Assembly (NCBI RefSeq): GCF_020911865.1 | Contig: NZ_CP087131.1 | Span: forward strand, 1,302,001 to 1,366,000 | Reading direction: 5' to 3' | Length of the DNA stretch: 64,000 nt | Source of the DNA: Chryseobacterium sp. C-71 | GTDB taxonomy: Bacteria > Bacteroidota > Bacteroidia > Flavobacteriales > Weeksellaceae | Translations under genes and position numbers: made by a program | Shown here: piece after piece, positions 48,895 through 57,113 of the stretch | How the letters are laid out: every line of letters starts with the position of its first letter | Numbering within the stretch: the first letter of the stretch is position 1 | The notes under the pieces: generated by a model | Databases searched by the model: none | What the model was told of the DNA's origin: nothing | What the model saw: the letters and a program-made list of their open reading frames with translations, nothing else

Positions 48895-49503
48895 TCATTC
48901 TTCAATAGTTCTGAAAGTCAAATTTACTCTTGGAGTTATCGCTTTTTTGGTTGGCGGAAGTCTGTGCAACCAGTTTTCCTGAGTTGTCCCTTTCATCACG
49001 AGTAAACTTCCGTTTTCAAGCATCAAATCAATTCTTTCTTTGGAGAATTTATGTTTAAAAGAAAATTTGCGTTCCGCTCCGAAAGTGAGAGAAGCAATCG
49101 CTCCATGTTTCTTTAAATCTTTTTCGCCGTCGCTGTGATAGGCCATTCCTTCGCTTCCATCGTGGTATAAATTCAGAAGGCATGAATTGTAAGTTTCGCC
49201 GGAAACTTCTTCACACTTTTGTTTTAAAGCCAATAGTTCAGGAGTCCAGAGTTTAGCATATTTTGTTCGATTGGAATAGGTGTATTCAAATTGTTTTTCA
49301 CCAAACCAAGCAACTTTTCTTTTGGTGATAATCAGTTTTCCAAAAATCACAGCCTCGTCATTTTCCCAGAGAATGTTATTGAATAAATATTGATAATATT
49401 TTCCACATTCAGCATCAGAAAAGATCTTTCCGTAATACTCAACTCTTCCATCTTTAGGAAGAATATTAATGGGAAAATCGTGCATTTCTTCAAATAGATT
49501 CAT
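48895..49503 (-). CDS. alkB: AlkB-type alpha-ketoglutarate-dependent dioxygenase
   Basis: A 202-residue AlkB-family DNA/RNA demethylase. Iron ligands His-Ser-Asp lie in GMAYHSDGEKDL, the distal His in ENWLHRLPP, and the 2-oxoglutarate-binding Arg residues in PRVNLTFR. It oxidatively removes methyl or ethyl groups from bases in the cytoplasm. The AraC-MGMT repair gene is 111 bases upstream on the same strand, so both may be induced together. Length and motifs are complete. Confidence 0.93.
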   Translation of the reverse strand: MNLFEEMHDFPINILPKDGRVEYYGKIFSDAECGKYYQYLFNNILWENDEAVIFGKLIITKRKVAWFGEKQFEYTYSNRTKYAKLWTPELLALKQKCEEVSGETYNSCLLNLYHDGSEGMAYHSDGEKDLKKHGAIASLTFGAERKFSFKHKFSKERIDLMLENGSLLVMKGTTQENWLHRLPPTKKAITPRVNLTFRTIEE

Positions 49504-49614
49504 CAGTTTTATTTATTATTTAGATTAAATATTGAAAGACAAATCGCACAAATATTTTCACGAATAAGCACAAAAAATCTGTGAAAATCTGTGTGATCTG
49601 CGGGAGAAAATTAT
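49504..49614. other. Spacer with short simple repeats between alkB and the MGMT fusion gene
   Basis: CACGAATAAGCACAAAAAATCTGTGAAAATCTGTGTGATCTGCGG-like wording at about 49560-49604 repeats the word ATCTGTG; likely degenerate repeat sequence. Confidence 0.3.
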
Positions 49615-50475
49615 TTAAAGTAAAACAGAATCATCAGAATAAATTTTCGCACTTTCCCAACCAATGATCAATTGTTTTCTGTCACTTCCCCACATATAAC
49701 CTCCAATTTTTCCCGAAGATTGTATCACTCTGTGACAAGGAATTAAAAATGCAACAGGATTACTTCCGATTGCCGTTCCAACTGCTCTTGAAGCTTTTGG
49801 ATTTCCAATTTCATTCGCTAAATTTCCGTAGGTTGATAATTTTCCAAGTGGAATTTTCAGTAAGCTTTCCCAGACTTTGAGCTGGAAATCGGTCCCTTCT
49901 AAATGAAGTTTTATCGTGTTGAGTTTCGTCCAGTCTTTATTAAAAATTGACAAAGCATTCTGTTGAAATTCATCTTCCTTTTCCATAAAAGATGCATTGG
50001 GAAATTTATTTTGTAAATCTCTCAATGCATTTTCTTTATCTTCTTCGAAAGCCATATAACAGATTCCTTTTTCTGTGGAAGCTGTGATTATTTTTCCAAA
50101 TGGGCTTTCAGAAAAACTGTAACTGATCTTTAAATTTTTACCGCCGTTTTTATACTCTGCAGGTGACATTCCTTCAATCTTCACAAACAAATCGTGCAAT
50201 CTGCTCGTACTTGAAAGTCCTGTCTCTAAAGTTGCATCAAACAACGTAGCTTTTTCTTCTTTTAATAAACTTTTCGCATGCTCGAGGCTGATAAACTGCA
50301 AAAATTTCTTTGGACTTGTTCCTGCCCAATCTGTAAATATCTTCTGAAAATGTGCCGGACTCAAATTGGCCTTTTCAGCAACTTCATCCAAATTGGGTTG
50401 AAGTTTAAAATTGCTTTGGATATAGTGGATTGCTTTGGCAATTCTCTGATAATCTATTTCGTCTTGTGTGGACAT
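49615..50475 (-). CDS. AraC-type regulator fused to methylated-DNA-cysteine methyltransferase (Ada-like)
   Basis: A 286-residue two-domain protein. Residues about 10-110 form an AraC helix-turn-helix pair (LQPNLDEVAEKANLSPAHFQKIFTDWAGTSPKKFLQF... ETGLSSTSRLHDLFVKIEGMSPAEY); about 125-286 is the O6-alkylguanine-DNA methyltransferase with acceptor Cys247 in IPCHRVIQSSGKIGGYMWG. It repairs alkylated guanine and may sense that damage as a regulator. The N-terminal zinc Cys domain of E. coli Ada, which senses methylphosphotriesters, is missing, so the sensing route must differ. Next to alkB it forms an alkylation-repair pair. Confidence 0.93.
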   Translation of the reverse strand: MSTQDEIDYQRIAKAIHYIQSNFKLQPNLDEVAEKANLSPAHFQKIFTDWAGTSPKKFLQFISLEHAKSLLKEEKATLFDATLETGLSSTSRLHDLFVKIEGMSPAEYKNGGKNLKISYSFSESPFGKIITASTEKGICYMAFEEDKENALRDLQNKFPNASFMEKEDEFQQNALSIFNKDWTKLNTIKLHLEGTDFQLKVWESLLKIPLGKLSTYGNLANEIGNPKASRAVGTAIGSNPVAFLIPCHRVIQSSGKIGGYMWGSDRKQLIIGWESAKIYSDDSVLL

Positions 50476-50782
50476 TTACATTTTGTTTTGTATCACAAAT
50501 TTCCAAAGAAAAACCGAAAGAAAAAATCCGTTTCGTGTGGAATTTTTATTTAATTTAATTGATAAGTAGTTTATTGATTACATGAAAAGAAAGCGAACTG
50601 CTGATTTTTACCGCAAAAGGAACAAAAGAAATGATTGGGAATAGAGAATTACAGAAGTTTGCAAAATGTAATACTCTTATTTTGCTTCCTTTTAATAATC
50701 TTATATTCCAGTTGAATCTTTTGTTTCTTTTTCGGTTAAAGCTTCCAATCAATTTTCCCTACCTTTGTCAAAAATTCAATAC
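50476..50782. promoter_or_regulatory. Divergent spacer with the HAD gene promoter
   Basis: TACCTTTG at 50760-50767 precedes the HAD ATG at 50783 by 15 bases, a short leader. No -33 TTG at the usual distance. No promoter was recognised for the MGMT fusion gene. Confidence 0.45.
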
Positions 50783-51442
50783 ATGTCCTTAAAAGCTGTG
50801 CTGTTCGATATGGATGGCGTTATTGTAGATACAGAACCTTTGCACAGAAAAGCATATTTCAAAACATTTAATCAATTGGGAATTGAGGTTTCGGAAGAAC
50901 TTTACACATCGTTCACAGGTGCTTCAACGAAGAGAGTTTGTGACACGTTAATTCATCAATTCAATCTTTCTCAAACCTTTGAAGAGATTGCAGGCATCAA
51001 GAGAGCACACTTCAAAGATTACTTCTATCATGATGAAGAGTTTGATTTAATTCTCGGCGTCAGAAAACTTATCGAGCATTATTATGAAAACGGAGTTACT
51101 CTGATTCTCGCATCTTCCGCAACAATGACGACCATCAACATGGTTTTTGAAAAATTTGAACTTGAAAAATATTTTAGTGGAAAAATCAGCGGTGCCGATT
51201 TGAAAGAATCAAAACCTCATCCTGAGATTTTCATTAAGGCTGCTGAAATGGCAAACGAACCTACTGAAAACTGTATGGTCATTGAAGATTCTACCAACGG
51301 AATATTGGCGGCAAATCGTGCCAATATTTTCTGTGCAGCGTATAAAAGTCTGCATACTCATAATCAGGACTACAGTTTGGCGAATATTATCGTTTCAGAT
51401 TATTCTGAGTTGGAAGTTGGCAAGATTTCGAAATTCTTTTAA
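50783..51442 (+). CDS. HAD-superfamily phosphatase/phosphomutase (beta-phosphoglucomutase-like)
   Basis: A 219-residue HAD hydrolase. I use the ATG at 50783 (MSLKAVLFDMDG); the frame runs further upstream only from a TTG. Motif I is Asp9-x-Asp11 (LFDMDGVIVDTEPLH), motif II LILASSATMT, motif III Lys in KESKPHPEIFIKAAEMA, motif IV VIEDSTNGILAANRA. The C1 cap is helical, as in beta-phosphoglucomutase and related sugar-phosphate phosphatases. Asp11 as the general acid/base is present. The substrate is a small sugar phosphate, unspecified. Own promoter and terminator. Confidence 0.92.
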   Translation: MSLKAVLFDMDGVIVDTEPLHRKAYFKTFNQLGIEVSEELYTSFTGASTKRVCDTLIHQFNLSQTFEEIAGIKRAHFKDYFYHDEEFDLILGVRKLIEHYYENGVTLILASSATMTTINMVFEKFELEKYFSGKISGADLKESKPHPEIFIKAAEMANEPTENCMVIEDSTNGILAANRANIFCAAYKSLHTHNQDYSLANIIVSDYSELEVGKISKFF

Positions 51443-51445
51443 ATA

Positions 51446-51480
51446 AAAAGCAGCTCTCAAAAAACTGAGAGCTGCTTTTG
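51446..51480. terminator. Terminator of the HAD gene
   Basis: AAAAGCAGCTCTCA (51446-51459) pairs with TGAGAGCTGCTTTT (51466-51479) around a 6-base loop. It begins 4 bases after the stop and is symmetric. Confidence 0.9.
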
Positions 51481-51484
51481 TAAG

Positions 51485-51545
51485 TTTAGGCTAAAGCCAA
51501 TTGATTTTTTATTTTATGAAAACGGGCTAAAGCCCATTCCTATTG
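51485..51545. repeat. REP-like double-hairpin element, copy B
   Basis: TAGGCTAAAGCCAA (51487-51500), a 20-base AT spacer, then ACGGGCTAAAGCCCAT (51522-51537) followed by TCCTATTGAATGA. Very similar to the element at 34249-34336. It lies between the HAD terminator and the speA stop. Confidence 0.75.
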
Positions 51546-51551
51546 AATGAC

Positions 51552-52943
51552 TTAGTAACCCAATATCTTCAAAATATCTTCAGGTTCCTGTCTTTCTCTA
51601 AAGATTTCATATTGGAATTCTCCATTTTCATCTTTCTGAATCAGGATATGTCTCGGCTGAGGCATCAAACAGTGATGAACTCCGCCGTAACCTCCGATGG
51701 TTTCCTGATATGCTCCGGTATGGAAAAAACCTATGTATAACGGTTTTGTATCGCTGAAAACAGGCAAATAAATTGCGTTCGTATGCTGTTCAGAATTATA
51801 ATAATCATCAGAATCACAAGTCAAACCGCCCAAGAAAACTCTTTCGTAAGAATCTTCCCAACGGTTTAACGGAAGCATAATGAAGTGTCTGGAAATCGCC
51901 CAGGTATCAGGAAGTGTAGTCATGAAAGATGAATCGATCATGTTCCATTTTTCTCTGTCGTTCTGACGCTTCTGAGAAATGATTTTATATAAATTGGCGC
52001 CACTTTCTCCTACTGTAAAGCTTCCGAATTCAGTGTAAATATTTGGTTCTTCTACTCCTTCCTCTTCACAGAATTTTTTAATCTGAGAAACGATTTCCTC
52101 TACCATGTATTGATAATCGTAATCGAAATTCAAAGAAGTTTTGATTGGAAAACCACCACCGATGTTCAATGAATTTACTTCGGGAGCAATTTTCTTCAAA
52201 CGTGCGTAAACTCGAAGACATTTGTACAGTTCATTCCAGTAATACGCCGTGTCTTTAATTCCGGTATTGATGAAAAAGTGAAGCATTTTCAGTCTTGCAT
52301 TCGGGTGTTCTGCAATTTTCTGGCTGTAATATGGGATAATATCTTTGTATCCGATTCCTAATCTTGAGGTATAGAATTCAAATTTAGGCTCTTCCTCTGA
52401 AGCGATTCTGATTCCGATGTCAAAAGTGGTATCGATGCTTTCCGTTAATTTATCAAGCTCACGGTAATTATCCAAAATCGGAGTAATGTTTTCAAAACCA
52501 CTGTTGATCATATCTGAAATTTTCGCCAGATAATCGTCAGTTTTAAAACCGTTGCAGATCACTTCAATATCTTTGGTCACTTTACCTTCGTTGTAAAGCG
52601 ATTTCACAATATCCATGTCGTAAGCCGAAGACGTTTCGATAGAAATATCGTTCTTCAAAGCTTCTTCAATCACAAATTTGAAATGGCTGGATTTTGTACA
52701 GTAACAGTATCTGTAGTTTTTTTTGTAATCGATTTTCTCAAAAGCTTCCTTGAACCAGCCTTTTGCTTTTTGAATATTTTGAGAAATCTTCGGGAGGTAA
52801 CTTACCTTAAGAGGCGTTCCAAACTTCTCAACAACTTCCATCAAAGGAATATCGTGAAAAGACAAATTGTTCTCAGAAACATTGAATTCTTCCGTTGGAA
52901 AATACAATGTCTGATCAATAAGTTCCGAGTATTTTATTTTCAT
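51552..52943 (-). CDS. speA: Biosynthetic arginine decarboxylase (Bacteroidota type)
   Basis: A 463-residue PLP enzyme of the alanine-racemase fold. The PLP Lys84 is in YCTKSSHFKFV; the glycine-rich phosphate loop NIGGGFPIKTS and the tail GAYQETIGGYGGVHHCLMPQPRHIL are present, as is the decarboxylase Cys in GLTCDSDDYY. The length is much shorter than E. coli SpeA (about 650) but normal for Bacteroidota arginine decarboxylases, which start polyamine synthesis by making agmatine from arginine in the cytoplasm. No agmatine deiminase or spermidine gene is adjacent. Diaminopimelate or ornithine decarboxylase is less likely. Confidence 0.88.
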   Translation of the reverse strand: MKIKYSELIDQTLYFPTEEFNVSENNLSFHDIPLMEVVEKFGTPLKVSYLPKISQNIQKAKGWFKEAFEKIDYKKNYRYCYCTKSSHFKFVIEEALKNDISIETSSAYDMDIVKSLYNEGKVTKDIEVICNGFKTDDYLAKISDMINSGFENITPILDNYRELDKLTESIDTTFDIGIRIASEEEPKFEFYTSRLGIGYKDIIPYYSQKIAEHPNARLKMLHFFINTGIKDTAYYWNELYKCLRVYARLKKIAPEVNSLNIGGGFPIKTSLNFDYDYQYMVEEIVSQIKKFCEEEGVEEPNIYTEFGSFTVGESGANLYKIISQKRQNDREKWNMIDSSFMTTLPDTWAISRHFIMLPLNRWEDSYERVFLGGLTCDSDDYYNSEQHTNAIYLPVFSDTKPLYIGFFHTGAYQETIGGYGGVHHCLMPQPRHILIQKDENGEFQYEIFRERQEPEDILKILGY

Positions 52944-53062
52944 TTTTTGACAAGTGAATTAAGAATGCAAAATTGCTAAAAAAGTTTGATTTTTTAGTTT
53001 TAAATTTTCTTAAAGTTTTCACAGATTTTATATTACTGAAATCGTTATTTTCTATGTAAAAA

Positions 53063-53689
53063 TCAGAGATAATTTCGACCGACAAATACCAGCAAATCTC
53101 CTCTTTGATATTCAATCGAAACATTCTCTTTAATTGCAAAATTTCTCGTTCCGATTCTTGAGGTAATGCTCAGATTTTCATCATTTAAAGCCCAATTTAG
53201 ACCTTTTGTTGTAACTTTTTCAACAGTTGGAAAAGGGTATAGTGAAACGAGTTTATTTTTTACATCTTTCAAGACAAAAGTTTTAGGAATAAAAAAATAT
53301 TCAGAAAACTCGTCATAAAATTTTATGTTTAAATTTTCTTTAAAGGTGTAAGCAACGGTGAGATTTCCTAAAAAATGATCCTGTTCTCCTCCACTTCCCC
53401 CAAAAACATCAATATTTTTAAAGCCTTTTTCTGCAATAATCTCTAAAGCTTTATGAAAATCGGTCTTTTCCTGATCAGGAGTGTAAATAAATTTATCTTC
53501 ATATACATTTTCATCAACTCCCGAATGTGAATCAAAGTCGCCAGAGATAAAATCCAGTTTTTCTAAAGGGAAATTTAGATTTTTAAGATAATGAAATGCA
53601 CCGTCAGTACAGGCAATCAAATCATAATTTTCAGGATCAGGAAATGATTTCGGAGCATCGCCGTTGATGAATAATAAAACTTTTGTCAT
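53063..53689 (-). CDS. Thiamine diphosphokinase
   Basis: A 208-residue thiamine pyrophosphokinase. The catalytic half contains LIACTDGAFHYL, ISGDFDSHSG and YTPDQEKTDFHKALEII, the conserved Asp/Lys-rich active-site loops, and GGSGGEQDHFLGNL; the C-terminal beta part binds thiamine. It converts thiamine plus ATP to thiamine diphosphate in the cytoplasm. The start codon overlaps the stop of the upstream TPR gene (ATGA at 53686-53689), so the two are translationally coupled. Complete length. Confidence 0.93.
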   Translation of the reverse strand: MTKVLLFINGDAPKSFPDPENYDLIACTDGAFHYLKNLNFPLEKLDFISGDFDSHSGVDENVYEDKFIYTPDQEKTDFHKALEIIAEKGFKNIDVFGGSGGEQDHFLGNLTVAYTFKENLNIKFYDEFSEYFFIPKTFVLKDVKNKLVSLYPFPTVEKVTTKGLNWALNDENLSITSRIGTRNFAIKENVSIEYQRGDLLVFVGRNYL

Positions 53690-54327
53690 TGAGCTGTTGT
53701 TTTATTGATTAATTCTTCAACGTTTTGCTCTGTTGTGATGATCCATTTCCCTACATTTTTACCGGGTCTTTTTTCTTCCACTTTTTTTACAAAACTTTTT
53801 GCGTCGATGATGTCTTCGGCATTGGGCTGCAATTCTATGTATTTCTTGTAGGTTTCGAGCATTCTGTCGACTTCATGATACGTTAAACCTTCTCTGTACA
53901 ACAGCTTCCTGTAAGATCTTCCGATGTAATAATTTACCGCAAAATATTGTGAGGAATTTACATCAATCACAGGATAGGCTTTCTCAAAATAAGAAATTGC
54001 TTTTCTAAAATCCGGTACTTTTTTATTAAAATTATTGATTCCGCCATACCAAAGTGCAGCAGTAAATTCAGGTTGAATAGTCAAAATTTCGGTAATAACT
54101 TTTTCCGCTTCATCATTCTTATCCTGATTGATCAACGTCAAAGCCAATTGTGATTTTAAAATCGGATTTTCGGGACTTTCTTTCAAACCTTTTCTAAAAG
54201 TATTTTCAGCTTCAGAAAATTTATTTTTAGAGATCAATTCATCTCCTTCATCAAGATAAACCGTAATATCCTGAGAAAAAACAGAGTGAGAAAATAAAAG
54301 TATGAATAGTAGAAATATTTTTTTCAT
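53686..54327 (-). CDS. Exported tetratricopeptide-repeat protein
   Basis: A 213-residue TPR protein. I use the ATG at 54327 (MKKIFLLFILLFSHSVFSQD), which gives a proper signal peptide cleaved after FSQ; a longer frame overlaps the previous gene. TPR-like helices (ENPILKSQLALTLINQDKNDEAEKVITEIL, FRKAISYFEKAYPVID) fill the middle. It is the middle gene of a three-gene unit: it starts 1 base after the adenosyltransferase stop and overlaps the thiamine diphosphokinase start. Why a periplasmic TPR protein sits between two cofactor enzymes is unclear; co-inheritance is likely. Confidence 0.85.
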   Translation of the reverse strand: MKKIFLLFILLFSHSVFSQDITVYLDEGDELISKNKFSEAENTFRKGLKESPENPILKSQLALTLINQDKNDEAEKVITEILTIQPEFTAALWYGGINNFNKKVPDFRKAISYFEKAYPVIDVNSSQYFAVNYYIGRSYRKLLYREGLTYHEVDRMLETYKKYIELQPNAEDIIDAKSFVKKVEEKRPGKNVGKWIITTEQNVEELINKTTAQ

Positions 54328-54328
54328 T

Positions 54329-54898
54329 TTATCTCTCGTTCGGATTCCAATATTCTTCCGGTTCGTTGTTGATTTTTGATATATATCTTGCCAAAACAAA
54401 CAGATAGTCTGAAAGTCTGTTAAGATATTTTATCAATTCTGGCCGTACTTCTTCAGATTCATTTAAGAAAACCAATGAGCGTTCTGCTCTTCTGCAAATC
54501 GTTCTCGCAGCATGTAAAAAAGTGGCTGATCTTCCTCCACCCGGAAGGATGAAATATTGTAATGGTTCTAATTTTTCTTCAAAAGCATCCATCCAGTTTT
54601 CCAGTTCTTCAATTTCGGTGTCAGAAATAATTAAAGGAAGACGTGATTTCCCATTCGCTAACATCAGTTTATCAACCGGAGTTGCTGCTTCAGAACCGAC
54701 TGTAAATAAGTCAAACTGAATTTTTTTCAGTTGTTTTAAAACTTCATCGTCCGTAATATGACTCTTTGAAATTCCGATAAAGGAATTGAGTTCATCAATA
54801 TTTCCGTAGCTTTCTACTCGTGCGCTGGCTTTTGAAACTCTCGTGCCGCCGTACAAAGCGGTTTGTCCTTTATCTCCTGTCTTGGTATATATTTTCAT
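54329..54898 (-). CDS. Cob(I)yrinic acid a,c-diamide adenosyltransferase (PduO type)
   Basis: A 189-residue PduO-type ATP:cob(I)alamin adenosyltransferase. The N-terminal signature MKIYTKTGDKGQTALYGGTRVSKASARVESYGNIDELNSFIG binds ATP; the C-terminal YILPGGGRSATFLHAARTICRRAERSLVFLNE and NRLSDYLFVLARY are family motifs. It attaches the adenosyl group to cobalamin in the cytoplasm as a trimer, for B12-dependent mutases or ribonucleotide reductase encoded elsewhere. First gene of the tight operon with the TPR and thiamine diphosphokinase genes. Confidence 0.93.
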   Translation of the reverse strand: MKIYTKTGDKGQTALYGGTRVSKASARVESYGNIDELNSFIGISKSHITDDEVLKQLKKIQFDLFTVGSEAATPVDKLMLANGKSRLPLIISDTEIEELENWMDAFEEKLEPLQYFILPGGGRSATFLHAARTICRRAERSLVFLNESEEVRPELIKYLNRLSDYLFVLARYISKINNEPEEYWNPNER

Positions 54899-55020
54899 AG
54901 GTAAATTATCTTGGTTTCTGAATGCCCATCAATCAAGGCTTTTCATGTTACTAAATTAGTTTTTTTTACAAAGAGGAAAAAATGAAAACACAAATGTTCT
55001 GGAAAAAAAACTGAATTCCT

Positions 55021-55090
55021 AGCCCGGATAGAAGCGGCATCCTTTTTTTGAAAAAAAAAGATACAGCGGATAGCCGGATTAAGCTCCTAA
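55021..55090. repeat. Dispersed intergenic element with an A/T-tract hairpin
   Basis: Begins AGCCCGGATAGAAGCGGCATC, core quoted as CGGATAGAAGCGGC, has an internal T7-GAAA-type hairpin with A9, and ends GCGGATAGCCGGATTAAGC. From memory of Bacteroidota genomes this is a common non-coding repeat type; only one copy is in this window. Confidence 0.45.
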
Positions 55091-55264
55091 AAATTTAATA
55101 AAATAAAAAAGACCAACCCCGAAAGATTGGCCTCATTCAAAATTATTTATCTACCTCTACATATTTACAATTGAAACATTTGTGTATCGGATATCCATCT
55201 AACGTGAGAAATATTTAATTATTTGAAAAAAATTAAAATAATTTTTAAACATCAAAAATCCTAC

Positions 55265-55299
55265 TGACAAACTGTTGTCATCAACCCGAATTATCTTTG
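55265..55299 (+). promoter_or_regulatory. DinB gene promoter with operator-like palindrome
   Basis: TATCTTTG at 55292-55299 is the -7 box. TGACAA (55265-55270) ACTG TTGTCA (55275-55280), a TGACA-N6-TGTCA palindrome, covers the -33 region, a typical repressor site. Confidence 0.5.
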
Positions 55300-55329
55300 T
55301 CATAAGATTAACAACTTAAAACAAAAATT

Positions 55330-55827
55330 ATGACAACTACAGCAACTGCAACGACACAGTTTATCTCTTCAGCACAACTATTAGAGCATTGGCAAGGACA
55401 CAGAAACCTGACAAGAAGAGTGATTGAAATGTTCCCTGAAAAAGAATTATTCGAGTTTTCAATTGGAGGAATGAGACCTTTTGCAAAATTAGCAGTTGAA
55501 CTAATCAGCATTGCTGGTCCTGCATTGAAAGGAATCGTTGAAACACAAATCGAAGAGTTTTCTGAAGAAGCTTTTCAACCGAAAACGAAAGAAGAAATTT
55601 TAGCGAAATGGGATTCTGAAACGGAAGTGATCAACCATTATTTTAATCAGATTTCAGAGGAAAGATTTCAGGAAACTTTTAACTTGTTCGGTCAGTACGA
55701 ATTTCCTGTATATCAGAATATTCTTTATTTTGTGGATAATGAAGTGCATCACCGTGGACAGGGATTTGTCTATTTAAGAGCTCTAGGAATTGAGCCGCCT
55801 TTCTTCTGGGAAAGATTTAGCCTTTAA
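55330..55827 (+). CDS. DinB-family protein
   Basis: A 165-residue four-helix-bundle protein of the DinB/YfiT family. The metal ligand His appears in LEHWQGHRNLTRRV and in the late VHHRGQGFVYLRALG, the third being further toward the middle. Many DinB proteins are metal-dependent thiol or damage-related enzymes or have no known activity, and they are often induced by DNA damage or xenobiotics. The palindrome over its promoter supports inducible control. It has its own terminator. Specific reaction unknown. Confidence 0.87.
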   Translation: MTTTATATTQFISSAQLLEHWQGHRNLTRRVIEMFPEKELFEFSIGGMRPFAKLAVELISIAGPALKGIVETQIEEFSEEAFQPKTKEEILAKWDSETEVINHYFNQISEERFQETFNLFGQYEFPVYQNILYFVDNEVHHRGQGFVYLRALGIEPPFFWERFSL

Positions 55828-55836
55828 TGAATTTTT

Positions 55837-55870
55837 AAAGCTTTCAGAAATTCTCTGAAAGCTTTTTTTA
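55837..55870. terminator. Terminator of the DinB gene
   Basis: AAAGCTTTCAGA (55837-55848) pairs with TCTGAAAGCTTT (55854-55865), then T run. Confidence 0.9.
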
Positions 55871-55881
55871 AGTTTACACTA

Positions 55882-56000
55882 CCGTCATTTCGTGTAAATT
55901 TTGCAAAAAATCGTATCGAGAAGTTTTTGATTAAATGGCTGTTAGTGTTTCACTGATTCTCGATACATTTTTCTACGCTATGAAAAATACTTAAATTGAC
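55882..56000. repeat. Inverted-repeat element with TCGAGAA/TTCTCGA arms
   Basis: Perfect inner arms GTATCGAGAA (55913-55922) and TTCTCGATAC (55957-55966); outer arms CGTCATTT (about 55883) and AAATTGACG (about 55992) are also inverted, giving a two-tier palindrome just past the amidase gene. Confidence 0.65.
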
Positions 56001-56012
56001 GAATTGAAAAAT

Positions 56013-57113
56013 CTAGTCAGGTAATACAGATTGAAAGAATTTCCTGATATTTTCTTTCAGTTTAATAAAAATATCAGAAGTTCCGAATTCTTTGTTGTCA
56101 TAGCCAATCGGAAATCCTTTTTCAACATATTCGTTGTTTTTATTTAAAGTTAAAACCTGAAAATCTTTATTAACCTCACCCAAATGATCGGTATGAATAT
56201 CTAAAAATTTCACTTCAGTATTTTTAGAAAAATCAAGTTTTTTAAGATCAATGGTTTTCACTTCTTTTTTAAGGTCTGAACGAAAAGTGAGATTCATATT
56301 TTTTACATCAATCACGGTTTGCCATTCTCCCGCATGAATTGAATTTAAAATATTCCAGGCATACGCTACCGGTTTTTGGTCGTATTGATAATTTTGTAGC
56401 ATATAATAGGCACGATTGTAACGGTCTTCCCATTTTCCCTGTTGCGCAAAATCAAACTTTTCTTTTCCTCCCATAAAATCAAATTTTTGAGCACTTTGAA
56501 AATCTTTTCTGTACTGATTGTTGCATAAAAGTGGCATCGGCATTTCTTTATCGGTAAGCACTTTATATTTGCCGTCAAGTAAAGCAATAGTTGCCGTATT
56601 TCCTTTGGCATCTGTAACAAAAAAATGGCTTCCCGCTGCATTTGGCCACCAATCGATATTCGGACCGTCATTCAAATGATCCACAACTTCTTTTACTGTT
56701 TTGTAATTATCCAGTTGATATTGAATCCACTGTGCCCAAAACATATTCGACTGTTTAGGATTAAAAACTTTTGTGGTTTCTTCAAGATATAATTCAACTA
56801 GAAAAAGTCCTTTTTCATTGACTCCATAACAAGGAAAATCACACCCTAAAAGGTTAAAAGTAACCGAACCATACTTTGAATTCCATTCTTTTTTTGAATT
56901 TAAATTGTCGGTCGTTAGATTTTCCCAGCTGATATTTCTTTTCTGAACATTTCGTTTATTAACGACAATCATTCCGGGCATCGTTTTCCAGTTTTCATTA
57001 AAACCAATCACGCAGTAATCTTTTCCTTTCAGTAAAAATGCTGAACACGCAGAAGTGGAAATAGAAGTAGTAAGTGAAATTAAAAGTAAGCTTCGTAAAA
57101 ATAGGGTCTTCAT
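56013..57113 (-). CDS. Linear amide C-N hydrolase (choloylglycine hydrolase/penicillin acylase-like)
   Basis: A 366-residue Ntn hydrolase. The signal-peptide-like N-terminus ends directly before Cys23 in STSACSAFLLKG: Cys would become the N-terminal nucleophile after cleavage, as in bile-salt hydrolases and penicillin V acylases. Further family segments: GFNENWKTMPGMIVVNKR, DFPCYGVNEKGLFLVELYLE, WPNAAGSHFFVTDAKGNTATI. It cleaves a linear amide (conjugated bile acid, N-acyl homoserine lactone or penicillin V type) in the periplasm. Its start directly follows the stop of the WYL-regulator gene with no gap, so both are on one transcript. Confidence 0.9.
   Translation of the reverse strand: MKTLFLRSLLLISLTTSISTSACSAFLLKGKDYCVIGFNENWKTMPGMIVVNKRNVQKRNISWENLTTDNLNSKKEWNSKYGSVTFNLLGCDFPCYGVNEKGLFLVELYLEETTKVFNPKQSNMFWAQWIQYQLDNYKTVKEVVDHLNDGPNIDWWPNAAGSHFFVTDAKGNTATIALLDGKYKVLTDKEMPMPLLCNNQYRKDFQSAQKFDFMGGKEKFDFAQQGKWEDRYNRAYYMLQNYQYDQKPVAYAWNILNSIHAGEWQTVIDVKNMNLTFRSDLKKEVKTIDLKKLDFSKNTEVKFLDIHTDHLGEVNKDFQVLTLNKNNEYVEKGFPIGYDNKEFGTSDIFIKLKENIRKFFQSVLPD

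Larger units (their letters stand above)
54899..55329. other. Long divergent spacer with repeat elements
   Basis: About 430 bases. It holds the AGCCCGGATAG...CGGATAGCCGGATT element (55021-55090), an orphan hairpin CCAA/TTGG at 55111-55132, and the DinB promoter with an operator-like palindrome (55265-55299). Confidence 0.5.

Noticed and set aside
55111..55132. Terminator call for the CCAA/TTGG hairpin
   Set aside because: The stem is short with mismatches and no gene ends nearby on either strand.
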